This document shows, one piece after another, positions 55,010-63,154 of a stretch of 64,000 nt of DNA. Position numbers and translations under genes: made by a program. The DNA is from Streptomyces sp. NBC_00878. Its GTDB lineage: Bacteria > Actinomycetota > Actinomycetes > Streptomycetales > Streptomycetaceae. Numbering within the stretch: the stretch's first letter is position 1; the number at the start of each line of letters is the position of its first letter. The notes beneath the pieces are model-generated. The model did no database searches. It was not told where the DNA came from and was given only the letters and a program-made list of their open reading frames with translations. The DNA is taken from assembly GCF_026341515.1 (NCBI RefSeq), contig NZ_JAPEOK010000001.1, positions 2,294,001 through 2,358,000 of the forward strand, given 5' to 3'.

Positions 55010-55471
55010 ACCCACAGTCATCCGCACACCATAAAGCGGCCGTCGTGCCCCGTGGGGGTGGGCACGACGGCCGCGGTTCGCGGGCGCCCGGACAACGCAA
55101 GTTACCGTCCGGTTGGTACGACCCTGGCCGATGGGCGCGCTCAGAGCAACACCCATGCACAGTTGTGACTTGTTCAACAAGCTTTCGTAACATTCAAAAG
55201 GGATCTTCCCCGCAGGTCGGGCGGCAACCGGCGGCGTACCGGACACACCGGTGGGGCGCACCGGACACCCTGATCACGACCCCCGAGGCGCCGCTTTGCA
55301 TGTAAGGGGCTCCCATCCTCCTCAGTGCTGAGGCTGTGGGGTCCGAGCGGAGGAGTCGGGCTCCCGGTACCTCACCGAGCAGCACGACGAGAGATCCTTA
55401 TCCGCCCCATACCTTCGAAGTCAGAGGTGTCGACAGGAGGTCGGCGCCGCACACGAGGAGGCAAGCCCGTC
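55010..55471. other. Divergent intergenic region with a 15-bp perfect inverted repeat
   Basis: This 460-bp gap separates leftward DUF1697 from the rightward MMPL gene. Its main structure is GCGGCCGTCGTGCCC at 55036-55050 with an exact complement at 55060-55074 (9-nt loop). An AT-rich stretch at 55160-55200 holds the palindrome CTTGTTCAACAAG (55169-55181). No gene was supported. The AT-rich part is a good place for the MMPL promoter and an operator. Confidence 0.6.
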
Positions 55472-57754
55472 ATGGGGAACGGAGACACGCGGGTTCGGGG
55501 CATAGCGGCCCGGGCCGGCGGCTGGAGTGCCCGGCACCGCTGGGCGGCCGTCGGGATCTGGCTGCTGTTCGTCGTCCTGGCCATGGGGCTCGGCTCCGCG
55601 GCGGGCACGGTCGAACTCAAGGACAGCGACCAGCTCAGCGGCGAGACAGGACGGGCCGCGGCCATCGCGGAGGCCGCGGGCATCGAGGAGCCGGCCGGGG
55701 AGACCGTCCTCATCCAGGGGAAGGGCGCGGGTGTCAAGGCGACGGACGCCGAGTTCCGCGCCGCCGTCGACGCCGTGATGAAGGCGGTCGAGGGCACCGG
55801 CAAGGTGACCGATGTGGCCTCGCCGTACGACACGGACACGATCTCGAAGGACGGCCGCAGCGCGCTGGTGCAGTTCGACATGCGCGGCGACGCGGACACG
55901 GCGGGCGAGCGGGTGGAGCCCGTCCTGAAGGCCGTCGACACCGTGCAGAAGGACCATGAGGCGGTGCTGATCGAGGAGATCGGCGGCGCCAGCATGAACA
56001 AGACGTTCGACGACGCGTTCGGCAACGACTTCAAGCAGGCCGAGTACTCCGCCGTACCCGTCGCCCTCGGCATTCTGCTGATCGCGTTCGGCGCGCTGGT
56101 GGCGGCGCTGGTGCCGGTACTGCTAGCGATCACCGCGATCATGGCGACGATCGGTCTGATGGGGCTCGTCAGCCATCTGCAGCCGATGGACGACGCCTCC
56201 AGCTCCGTGATGCTGCTCGTCGGTCTGGCGGTCGGCGTCGACTACTGCCTGTTCTATCTGCGGCGCGAGCGCGAGGAGCGCTCGGCGGGCCGGGACCCCG
56301 AGACCGCGCTGCGGATCGCCGCGGCGACCAGTGGCCGCGCCATCATCGTCTCCGGTGTTACGGTGTGCGTGGCGATGGCGGGCATGCTGTTCACCGGAAT
56401 CGCCACCTTCAAGGCGATGGGACTGGCTTCCCTGATGGTCGTGGCGGTTGCCATGGTCGGCTCGGTGACGGTCCTGCCCGCGGTCCTCTCGCTGCTCGGT
56501 ACGCGGGTCGAGAAGGGGCGGATTCCGTTCCTGCACCCGGACAAGCGGCGCAAGTCCAACGGCGGTTCAGCCAACGGCGGTTCGGCCAACGGTGGAAGCC
56601 GGTTCTGGACGAGCGTGCTGCGGGTGGTGCTGGCCAAGCCGGCGATCTCGCTGGTCGTCGCGACGGGCGCGCTGCTGGCCATCGCGGCCCCCGCGCTCGG
56701 TATGAAGACTCAGAACCTCACGCTGGACCAGGAGTTCGGCGACTCGCTGCCGATCGTGAAGACGTACGAGAGGGTCAACGAGGCCTTCCCCGGCGGTTCC
56801 GACCCGGCCGAGGTGGTCGTCAAGGCCGACGACATCAACTCCGCCGAGGTGAAGTCCGCGATCGCCGACTTCCGTGCGCGGGCGGTCAGTTCGGGTGCCT
56901 CGCGCGGTCCGGTCGAGGTCAAGGTGCACGACGCGCAGAACCTCGCCTTCGTCTACGTGCCGCTGGTGGGCGGCTCGGACCTGGACGAGGCCGAGAAGAG
57001 CCTGGAGACCATCCGCGACGAGGTCCGTCCGGCGACGCTCGGCAAGGTCGACGGGGTCGAGGCTCCGGTGACCGGACAGGTCGCGGGCTCGAAGGACTTC
57101 AACGACCAACTCGTGAGCGCGGTGGCCCCGGTCTTCGCCTTCGTCGTGGTCTTCGCCTTCCTGCTGATGCTCCTGTCGTTCCGCTCGCTGACGATCGCGA
57201 TCACCTCGATCGTCCTCAACCTCCTCTCGGTCGGGGCGGCCTACGGCATCCTGGTCGCCGTCTTCCAGCACGGCTGGGGCGCGTCGCTGGTGGGCGCGGA
57301 GGGCGTGGGCGCCATCATCACCTGGCTGCCGCTGTTCCTCTTCGTGATCCTCTTCGGGCTCTCGATGGACTACCACGTGTTCGTGGTCTCGCGGATCCGT
57401 GAGGCGCGGATGCGGGGGCTGACGACCCGGGACGCCATCCAGCACGGGGTCGTCACGACGGCCGGAGTCATCACCAGCGCCGCCGTCATCATGGTCGCCG
57501 TCTTCGCGATCTTCGGCACGCTGTCCATGCAGTCCATGAAGCAGATGGGCGTGGGTCTCGCGGCCGCGGTCCTGATCGACGCGACGATCATCCGCGGTGT
57601 GCTGCTCCCGGCGGTGATGGCCCTCCTCGGGGAACGCAACTGGTACTTCCCGAAGTGGCTGAACCGCCTGCCGGACCTCAGCCACGACGAGTCCCCCGAG
57701 GCCGCGTCCTCGCCGCCGCCTCCGGCGGTCGAAGGGGAGAAGGTCGGGGTCTGA
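55472..57754 (+). CDS. MMPL/RND-family membrane transporter
   Basis: A 760-aa protein with the MmpL layout: helix 1 (AAVGIWLLFVVLAMG), a large periplasmic-type domain, a block of helices with LLVGLAVGVDYCLFYLRRERE, then a second domain and a second block with ILFGLSMDYHVFVVSRIREA. The GxDYxxFxxxRxRE signature appears in both halves and supports proton-driven transport of lipids, siderophores or drugs. The ATG at 55472 follows GAGGAGG. A Ser-Asn-Gly repeat near residue 360 is a linker. Substrate unknown. Confidence 0.93.
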   Translation: MGNGDTRVRGIAARAGGWSARHRWAAVGIWLLFVVLAMGLGSAAGTVELKDSDQLSGETGRAAAIAEAAGIEEPAGETVLIQGKGAGVKATDAEFRAAVDAVMKAVEGTGKVTDVASPYDTDTISKDGRSALVQFDMRGDADTAGERVEPVLKAVDTVQKDHEAVLIEEIGGASMNKTFDDAFGNDFKQAEYSAVPVALGILLIAFGALVAALVPVLLAITAIMATIGLMGLVSHLQPMDDASSSVMLLVGLAVGVDYCLFYLRREREERSAGRDPETALRIAAATSGRAIIVSGVTVCVAMAGMLFTGIATFKAMGLASLMVVAVAMVGSVTVLPAVLSLLGTRVEKGRIPFLHPDKRRKSNGGSANGGSANGGSRFWTSVLRVVLAKPAISLVVATGALLAIAAPALGMKTQNLTLDQEFGDSLPIVKTYERVNEAFPGGSDPAEVVVKADDINSAEVKSAIADFRARAVSSGASRGPVEVKVHDAQNLAFVYVPLVGGSDLDEAEKSLETIRDEVRPATLGKVDGVEAPVTGQVAGSKDFNDQLVSAVAPVFAFVVVFAFLLMLLSFRSLTIAITSIVLNLLSVGAAYGILVAVFQHGWGASLVGAEGVGAIITWLPLFLFVILFGLSMDYHVFVVSRIREARMRGLTTRDAIQHGVVTTAGVITSAAVIMVAVFAIFGTLSMQSMKQMGVGLAAAVLIDATIIRGVLLPAVMALLGERNWYFPKWLNRLPDLSHDESPEAASSPPPPAVEGEKVGV

Positions 57755-57790
57755 CAACCTGAACCGCGACACAGCGGCAGTACAGCGGCA

Positions 57791-57820
57791 GCGTGGCCGG
57801 GGCAAGTGCCCCGGCCACGC
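57791..57820. terminator. Bidirectional terminator hairpin
   Basis: A 13-bp perfect stem (GCGTGGCCGGGGC with its complement) and loop AAGT lie between the convergent MMPL and CDP-alcohol transferase genes. Confidence 0.85.
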
Positions 57821-57846
57821 CGTCGTGTTGTGCGGGATACGCCGGG

Positions 57847-59037
57847 TCAGGCCGCGGTGGTCACCTCGTCCCGCTCGAAGGAGTCGATGGTGCGGGTGAA
57901 GTCGCGGGTCGAGAGCAACAGCTTGTAGATGATGGCGAGTTCGAAGACGAGAAGCAGGGCGCCGGAGACCAGCGTCGCCTCGATGACCGCGTCGAGGAGC
58001 GGGCCGACGATGAAGACACCCATCTGGAACTCGATGCCGCTCACCAGGTGCGCACGAATGCGACGGCGCAGGAGGAAGGACCGCAGCCGGAGATAGACCG
58101 GGAAGCGGTGGCGGAACTCCTTCTGGAGGTCGATGATTTGGGCGCCCCGAGGCTTCTGAGGAACGCCGGAGGTTCCTTCGGAACCCGGTTCGGACACGGT
58201 CTCGGAACCCGATTCCGACACGGTCGCGGAACCCGGTCCCGACACGGTCGCGGAACCCGGTCCCGACACGGTCTCAGAATCCGGTCCCGACACGGTCGCG
58301 GAACCCGGTCCCGACACGGTCTCAGAATCCGGTTCCGACACGGTCGCGGAACCCGATACGGACAGAGGCTCGGTACCGGTTGCGGACACGGTCTCGGTAT
58401 CCGTTGCGGACATGGCCGACGTCCTGCGGATGTCGTGTTCGATGTCCGCCTCGGGGTTGTTGCGCAACAGGTCTTCCATGAAGGCGAGTTCGGCGGAGTT
58501 GTCCGAGCGCCGGGCCTCCCGCACCCGCGCCTTGATCTGTTTGCGCATGGAGTAGCGGATCTTGAAGATCTCCAGGGAGTTGATGTAGCGCAGCATGTCG
58601 AGGCCGACGACGGCGAGCGCCAGCCAGATGTAGATGGTGTCACCGGTGCGGTCGTACTGCCCGGCCATCAGCGCGACCCCGCACACCGCCACCCGGATAC
58701 GGTCGAAGACGAAGTCCAGCCAGGCCCCGAAGACGGAGCCCTGGCCGGTCAGCCGCGCCACCTTCCCGTCCATGCAGTCGAGGATGAAACTCAGGTGGTA
58801 GACGAGGGCTCCGGCGATCAGCCACCGCCAGTCGCCGAAGGCGAAGCACGCCGCCGACACCAGCCCGAGCAGGAACGCCCCCCAGGTGATCTGGTTCGGC
58901 GTGATCCTCGTGCGCATCGCGGTGAGCCTCACCAGCGGCGTGGCCACCGGGTCGACGAGCAGCACGGTCCACCACGCGTCACGCTTCTTCTCCGTGATGC
59001 GGCGTACCTCTGCGAGGGGCGGTATGTCTCGGCGCAT
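57847..59037 (-). CDS. CDP-alcohol phosphatidyltransferase with repeat insertion
   Basis: A 396-aa membrane enzyme. DCMDGKVARLTGQGS followed by VFGAWLDFVFD gives the CDP-OH signature D-x2-D-G-x2-A-R-x8-G-x3-D-x3-D, with catalytic and metal-binding aspartates. Hydrophobic segments flank it on both sides. It transfers a phospho-head group to an alcohol (glycerol-3-phosphate, inositol phosphate or other); substrate not determined. Residues 207-287 are a Ser/Val/Pro/Gly/Thr repeat inserted before a basic linker and two final helices. The family is usually about 200-250 aa, so this is long. Confidence 0.88.
   Translation of the reverse strand: MRRDIPPLAEVRRITEKKRDAWWTVLLVDPVATPLVRLTAMRTRITPNQITWGAFLLGLVSAACFAFGDWRWLIAGALVYHLSFILDCMDGKVARLTGQGSVFGAWLDFVFDRIRVAVCGVALMAGQYDRTGDTIYIWLALAVVGLDMLRYINSLEIFKIRYSMRKQIKARVREARRSDNSAELAFMEDLLRNNPEADIEHDIRRTSAMSATDTETVSATGTEPLSVSGSATVSEPDSETVSGPGSATVSGPDSETVSGPGSATVSGPGSATVSESGSETVSEPGSEGTSGVPQKPRGAQIIDLQKEFRHRFPVYLRLRSFLLRRRIRAHLVSGIEFQMGVFIVGPLLDAVIEATLVSGALLLVFELAIIYKLLLSTRDFTRTIDSFERDEVTTAA
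58177..58416. repeat. 24-bp minisatellite, about ten in-frame copies
   Basis: Contiguous 24-bp units with core GAACCCGGTCCCGACACGGT lie head to tail from 58177 to 58416. Each encodes eight residues of Ser-Val-Ser-Gly-Pro-Gly-Ser-Ala type in the CDP-alcohol transferase. There are no spacers, so it is not a CRISPR array. Confidence 0.9.
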
Positions 59038-59151
59038 GGGTCAACTTCCTGCGTTCGTAGTGAGTTCACCTCACGCTAAGAAGCTGTTCAGGCAACGAAC
59101 AAGGAGTTCACTGCGCAACCTTCGACAGGGGGTAACGGTCGTACTCAGCAA

Positions 59152-59173
59152 CCCGATCGATGCCTCGATCGGG
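59152..59173 (-). terminator. Hairpin downstream of the macrolide glycosyltransferase gene
   Basis: A 9-bp perfect stem (CCCGATCGA with TCGATCGGG) and 4-nt loop lie in the 295-bp gap after the mgt stop on the minus strand, followed in that direction by TTGCT. It probably ends the erm-mgt transcript. Nothing else is supported in this gap. Confidence 0.55.
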
Positions 59174-59332
59174 CGGATACCGCGTTATCCGAGCGTTACC
59201 GAATGACCGTCCCGTTATCCAAAGGGCGCCAGGGCTTCACCGTTGGCGTACAACCGTGACCCATGGGAATTCCGGGCTCGCGGACGGTCACCCGATCACG
59301 CCCTTTCGGGCCTCACGACACCGACTCTTCGG

Positions 59333-60562
59333 TCATGCCGAGGCCCCCGAGGACCCCGAGCCGCTCTTTCGGATTTCCTCCTCGATCAGATCCGCCGCAC
59401 GTGCGGTGCCGCCCTCGGTCGCCATGTCCGCCTGGATCTCCTTGAGCCGCCGCGCGACGTCCGGATCACCGGTGACCGCGAGAACGGCCTCGCGCAGGGT
59501 CTCGGCCGTCGCCTCCTCCATCGGCAGGTGCCGGGCGACGCCGAGCGCCTGCAGCATGTCCGCGTTGCCGAACTGGTCGACGGCCTGGGGCACGCAGACC
59601 ATCGGCGTGGTGGTCGCCAGCCCTTCCTGGCTGCCGCCTGCGCCCGCGTGCGTGATGAAGACGTCGGCCTGCTTGAGGATCGCCAACTGCGGTACCCAGT
59701 CCCGGACTTCGACGTTCCCCGGGACGTGCCCCAGCTCGCCCGGATCGACGTGCTTGCCGATCTGCAGCACCACGTGCCAGCCGGGCCGGCCCCCGAAGGC
59801 CTTCACGCACGCGCGATAGAACTCGGGCTGCTTGGTGAAGGCGGAGCCCAGGGACACGAGGAGGACGCGCTCGGCGTCAGCGGGGCGCCGCCACTCCCCC
59901 TGGGCGGCGCGGTCGCCCTGGCAGGCGCCGACGAACGTGTACACCGACTCGTCGACCCGGTCGGCGTTCGGCTGGAGGGCCTTCGGGATCAGGACGAGGG
60001 AGCGGGCGGGGCGACCGCCGAACGAGTCGGGGTCCTGGGCGACCCCGTTCTCGTCCAGCCACGCCTGGAAGCGCGCGTAGTACGCCCTGCCCCGCTCGGT
60101 CTTCTTCGGCTCCGCCCACATGGGCTCGGCGACCTCCTCCTCGTACCCCTCCCAGGCGACGAGGTTCGGCGAGAGGGAGACGGCCGGGACGCCCCAGCGG
60201 TGCGCGAGGACACGGGCTGGGTACGAGGTGATGTCGTGCAGTACGAGGTCCGGCTCGTCGCCTTCGTACGCCTCGACGAGCTGCGGGAGTGCCTGGATCG
60301 CGTCGGCCAGGAAGGGCTCCACGTTGTCCAGGAGTGTGGTCCCCCATGCCTCGGGGTCGTCGTCGGGGGACGGCAGGGTCGACTTCCAGAGCCTCGGCTC
60401 GGCACCGGTCTCCGCGACCTTGTCGGCGAAGACGGGCGGAATCGCGTACGTGACCCGGTGCCCGCGGGCGACGAGCTCCCGGATCACCTCAAGGCTCGGG
60501 TTCACGTGCCCGTGGGCGGCGATGGAGAACATGGCGATGTGGGCGGGGTGTGAGGTGGTCAT
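59333..60562 (-). CDS. mgt: Macrolide-inactivating UDP-glycosyltransferase (Mgt/OleD-type)
   Basis: A 409-aa GT-B enzyme. From memory nearly every block matches OleD and S. lividans Mgt: [20 protein letters not shown] (catalytic H17), [32 protein letters not shown], and the donor-site [10 protein letters not shown]. It transfers glucose from UDP-glucose to the desosamine hydroxyl of macrolides, inactivating them. The ATG at 60562 gives the OleD-like length. It lies 66 bp after the erm gene, in the lrm-mgt order of S. lividans, and has its own candidate promoter with an operator. Confidence 0.94.
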   Translation of the reverse strand: MTTSHPAHIAMFSIAAHGHVNPSLEVIRELVARGHRVTYAIPPVFADKVAETGAEPRLWKSTLPSPDDDPEAWGTTLLDNVEPFLADAIQALPQLVEAYEGDEPDLVLHDITSYPARVLAHRWGVPAVSLSPNLVAWEGYEEEVAEPMWAEPKKTERGRAYYARFQAWLDENGVAQDPDSFGGRPARSLVLIPKALQPNADRVDESVYTFVGACQGDRAAQGEWRRPADAERVLLVSLGSAFTKQPEFYRACVKAFGGRPGWHVVLQIGKHVDPGELGHVPGNVEVRDWVPQLAILKQADVFITHAGAGGSQEGLATTTPMVCVPQAVDQFGNADMLQALGVARHLPMEEATAETLREAVLAVTGDPDVARRLKEIQADMATEGGTARAADLIEEEIRKSGSGSSGASA

Positions 60563-60569
60563 GAGCCCG

Positions 60570-60599
60570 ACCATAAGCGAGACGATACGTCTCGTACAA
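60570..60599 (-). promoter_or_regulatory. Candidate leaderless mgt promoter with palindromic operator
   Basis: On the minus strand TTGTAC (60599-60594), an 18-bp spacer and TATGGT (60575-60570) precede the ATG at 60562 by about 7 bp, predicting a leaderless transcript. The spacer holds a perfect palindrome CGAGACGATACGTCTCG (60578-60594), the size and form of a TetR-family operator. A repressor there would block the promoter. No TetR gene is in this window. Confidence 0.7.
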
Positions 60600-60628
60600 T
60601 GCAATTGCGGCCTCCCGTCCTACGCGAC

Positions 60629-61411
60629 TCACCGCGACGCCAGCACGTGGTGGAGCCCCAGCCACTGCTCGGGCGACACCTCCCCGACGAGGGCACGCGG
60701 GTCGAGACACGCGGCCCTGAACGCGGCATCCACCCGGCGCCGTGGGTGGGCCCGGCGCAGCGAGGCGTGCAGAGAGCCGCCGACCCCCGAGAAACCGAGC
60801 TCGACCAGGTGCCGCCAGGCGTCGTACGAGGTCCGGTCGAGCAGGGGCGTGCGGCGTCGCTCGATGCGTACGATTCCGGCGTCGACCCGGGGCACGGGCC
60901 GGAACCGGGTCCTGGTGACCCGGCCGAGGAACCGCCACTCGAAGCGCGGCCAGGTGCGGACGGTCAGCAGAGTCCAACTCCCGTAGTCCCCGGTGCGTTT
61001 GCGGGCGTATTCGAGCTGGGTGAGGAGGGTGGCGTCCGTGAGACCGGGCGCGCGCAGACACCAGTCGACGACGTCCGCGGTACGCGAGAAGGGCACGTTC
61101 CCGGCGACGGAGAAGGCGGTGCCAGGCGGCCGGGCGGCGAGGAAGTCGTCGCCGATCACCCGCACTTGGGGCGTCCCGGAGAAGCGGGCGCGCAGGGCGG
61201 GTACGAGCCGTGGGTCGATCTCGTAGGCGAGCAGCTCCCGGCAGCGGGGTGCGAGCACCTCGGTCAACGCGCCTTTGCCCGCGCCCACTTCGAGTACGAG
61301 GGGCGGGTGGTGCGGGTGCGGTACGGCGAGCCGGGCGAAGCGGTCGGCGGTGGCGCGGTCGGTGAGGAAGTTCTGCGAGAGCGCGCGCGAAACGTGGGTG
61401 GGGCGGGCCAT
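60629..61411 (-). CDS. erm(O): 23S rRNA adenine-N6 methyltransferase, Erm family (lrm/erm(O)-like)
   Basis: A 260-aa protein, the length of S. lividans Lrm. SAM motif I is EVGAGKGAL at residues 41-49 and the catalytic NVPF at 105-108. The N-terminal SRALSQNFLTDRATADRF is characteristic of Erm proteins. It methylates A2058 of 23S rRNA, giving resistance to macrolides and lincosamides. The ATG at 61411 follows AAGGA. A 265-nt leader with a 36-codon frame and a hairpin precedes it, as in drug-inducible erm genes. The assignment to erm(O) rather than another actinomycete erm class rests on its pairing with mgt and recalled length. Confidence 0.92.
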   Translation of the reverse strand: MARPTHVSRALSQNFLTDRATADRFARLAVPHPHHPPLVLEVGAGKGALTEVLAPRCRELLAYEIDPRLVPALRARFSGTPQVRVIGDDFLAARPPGTAFSVAGNVPFSRTADVVDWCLRAPGLTDATLLTQLEYARKRTGDYGSWTLLTVRTWPRFEWRFLGRVTRTRFRPVPRVDAGIVRIERRRTPLLDRTSYDAWRHLVELGFSGVGGSLHASLRRAHPRRRVDAAFRAACLDPRALVGEVSPEQWLGLHHVLASR

Positions 61412-61490
61412 GGCCTGCGGTCCTTGTCTTCCGTGACGACGAAACGGGCAGACGAAGGCCCCGACCGGAAGGGAAGAGAAGACACGCGCA

Positions 61491-61521
61491 GCAGGCGGGC
61501 ACGCGTCAGCCGCGTGCCTGC
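61491..61521 (-). promoter_or_regulatory. Hairpin between erm leader peptide and erm
   Basis: GCAGG-C-GGGCACGCG (61491-61505) pairs with CGCGTGCCTGC (61511-61521): an uninterrupted 8-bp core GGCACGCG/CGCGTGCC, extended after a bulge, with loop TCAGC. It lies between the leader stop (61565) and the erm ATG (61411), where an attenuator or sequestering stem would be expected. Confidence 0.55.
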
Positions 61522-61564
61522 TCCAAGGCGTACGTGAGAGGGGTTGCCCCTGCGGCGACTGCCG

Positions 61565-61675
61565 TCAGCGGGCGAAACTCCCCGGTCCGGTCAGGGCACC
61601 GGGGGCACGCCGCATCCGAATGGAATACGTGCAGCCCCGGCCAAGACCGGAGAAGTAAATCGAGTTGATACCCAC
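61565..61675 (-). CDS. Leader peptide of the erm gene (36 codons, leaderless GTG)
   Basis: From GTG 61675 the minus strand reads MGINSIYFSGLGRGC, continuing to ...TGPGSFAR and TGA at 61565. The start coincides with the predicted transcription start of the promoter at 61683-61712, so it would be the first codon of the mRNA. Its opening resembles the ErmC leader (MGIFSIFVIS) on which macrolide-bound ribosomes stall. It most likely couples drug binding to unfolding of the downstream hairpin (inference). Confidence 0.72.
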   Translation of the reverse strand: MGINSIYFSGLGRGCTYSIRMRRAPGALTGPGSFAR

Positions 61676-61682
61676 GCCGGGC

Positions 61683-61712
61683 ACGCTAGGCGAGCCAGAC
61701 CGGAACGGACAA
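61683..61712 (-). promoter_or_regulatory. Candidate promoter of the erm leader transcript
   Basis: On the minus strand TTGTCC (61712-61707), an 18-bp spacer, then TAGCGT (61688-61683), a near-consensus vegetative Streptomyces promoter. Initiation about 7 bp downstream falls at 61675-61676, the first base of the leader GTG. Confidence 0.7.
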
Positions 61713-61752
61713 CCGATTTTCACCCCGCGCCTTCCACCAGGGGTAGGAGAAC

Positions 61753-61797
61753 CGCCTGCTTTTAAGGGGCGCGGGGAACTGCGCGACCAGCCCCCAC
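61753..61797. repeat. Streptomyces dispersed intergenic repeat, copy 2
   Basis: AAGGGGCGCGGGGAACTGCG followed by CGACCAGCCCCCAC (61764-61797), preceded by AACCGCCTG: one base different from the copy at 35114-35147 over 34 bp. It lies between the erm promoter and the 3' end of the ABC lipoprotein gene, where it may terminate transcription. Confidence 0.82.
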
Positions 61798-61852
61798 CGG
61801 CCGGCACCCGACGAACCACCCGCGTCCCCCAAGGCCCGGGCCAGCGAACCCG

Positions 61853-63154
61853 TCACCTCTGATACCGCGCCAACACCAGATTCCCGTCCCCCACAAGCCG
61901 CTCACGCAACTCACCCAGCCCAATAGCCCCGCTGTAGTACTCCTGAAACGCAGGCGTAGCCACCTTGTCCTTCCACTCCGGATAGCCCCGCACGGCCTGC
62001 GCCGGCGCCGACCGCAGATACCGCGCAAGCTCCGCACCGACCGCCCACCCGTCCTCCTCCACCCGCAGCGCCGGATCCCGGAGCGCCTCCGTCCCGGTCG
62101 GCAGCATCCAGTCGCCGAGCGCGAGCCGCACCATGTTCCGCGGCTGGAGCAGGAAGTCGATGAACGCGGCGGCCTCCTCCTTGTGCGGACTGTCCTCCGC
62201 GACGGACAAGGTCTGTGGACTCACCCCCTGAGTGAGCCCATCCGCTCCGGCCGGCGCGGGCAGCACCTGCCAGTCGAAGCCCTCCGGCGCCTGTTGCACG
62301 ATCTGCTGCCGGTACGAGAACCCGAGCGGAACCATCGCGTACTTGCCGCCGAAGAAGCCGGGCAGTGTGTCGGATCCGCCGCTGCCGAGCGTCGAACTCG
62401 ACGCGCTGCCATCGGTGTTGACCTGATCGTGAACAGTCCGAGGCACCACCTCGTCGGCCGCCCCGAACCGAATCCGCACCTTGCCGTCCGAGCCCCGATG
62501 GAACAACTGCCCGCCGGTCGAGAGCGACAGGTCGAGGGTCGCCGACACGGGTTCCTTGAGCGGCCAGGCCACACCGTACTTCCCTTCCCCATCGCCCAGT
62601 TCATCGGTGATCGCCCTGAACTCGTCCCAGGTCCACGGCTGTTCGGGCGTCGGAATCCGTACGCCGGACTCCCGCAACCACGTGGCGTTGGCGATCAGGA
62701 CACGCGGCTCCTGGAGGAACGGCACGCCGTAGACCCCGTCCCCGAAGGTCACGGTCTCCCAACTCCGCTGCGGAATATCGGACTTGAGCCGCTCCGGCAG
62801 GAGACCACGCAGATCCGCGAGATACCCGCCGTACGCGAAGTCCGCGAGGTCGTCCGAGGCGTCATGGATGATGTCCGGCGCCTCACCGCCCTCGAAGGAG
62901 GTGAGCAGCTGGTCGTGAACGCTGTCCCAACTCCCCTGTACGTACTCGACCTTGACATCCGGATGTGCATCGTTCCATTCCTCCACCAGCTCCCTGTTGG
63001 CGTCGACGGACTCCTGCTGCCAGGCGAGGGACTGGAAGCGGAGGGTGACCCTGCCGTCCCGCGAGCCGCCGCCGTCGCCGTCGCCGCCGGTGCAGGCCGT
63101 ACAGCTCGTGAGCAGCAGCGCCACCACCATCGCGACGAGCCGTTTCGTCCGCAT
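61853..63154 (-). CDS. ABC transporter sugar-type substrate-binding lipoprotein
   Basis: A 433-aa extracellular solute-binding protein, family 1 (MalE-like). The signal peptide MRTKRLVAMVVALLLTSC places the lipid-modified cysteine at about C18. The mature region includes LVEEWNDAHPDVKVEYVQGS and APDIIHDASDDLADF, typical of oligosaccharide-binding proteins. The ATG at 63154 overlaps the permease stop by one base (TGATG), coupling the two. Ligand unknown. Confidence 0.92.
   Translation of the reverse strand: MRTKRLVAMVVALLLTSCTACTGGDGDGGGSRDGRVTLRFQSLAWQQESVDANRELVEEWNDAHPDVKVEYVQGSWDSVHDQLLTSFEGGEAPDIIHDASDDLADFAYGGYLADLRGLLPERLKSDIPQRSWETVTFGDGVYGVPFLQEPRVLIANATWLRESGVRIPTPEQPWTWDEFRAITDELGDGEGKYGVAWPLKEPVSATLDLSLSTGGQLFHRGSDGKVRIRFGAADEVVPRTVHDQVNTDGSASSSTLGSGGSDTLPGFFGGKYAMVPLGFSYRQQIVQQAPEGFDWQVLPAPAGADGLTQGVSPQTLSVAEDSPHKEEAAAFIDFLLQPRNMVRLALGDWMLPTGTEALRDPALRVEEDGWAVGAELARYLRSAPAQAVRGYPEWKDKVATPAFQEYYSGAIGLGELRERLVGDGNLVLARYQR

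Noticed and set aside
58177..58416. Possible CRISPR array from regular repeats
   Set aside because: Units are contiguous with no spacers, are in frame within a coding gene, and no cas genes are nearby. The same reasoning excludes the repeats at 36703 and 19543.
60489..61502. 337-codon minus-strand frame overlapping erm and its upstream region
   Set aside because: It is an alternative frame of the erm gene with Arg/Pro-rich sequence. The Erm motifs are in the other frame.
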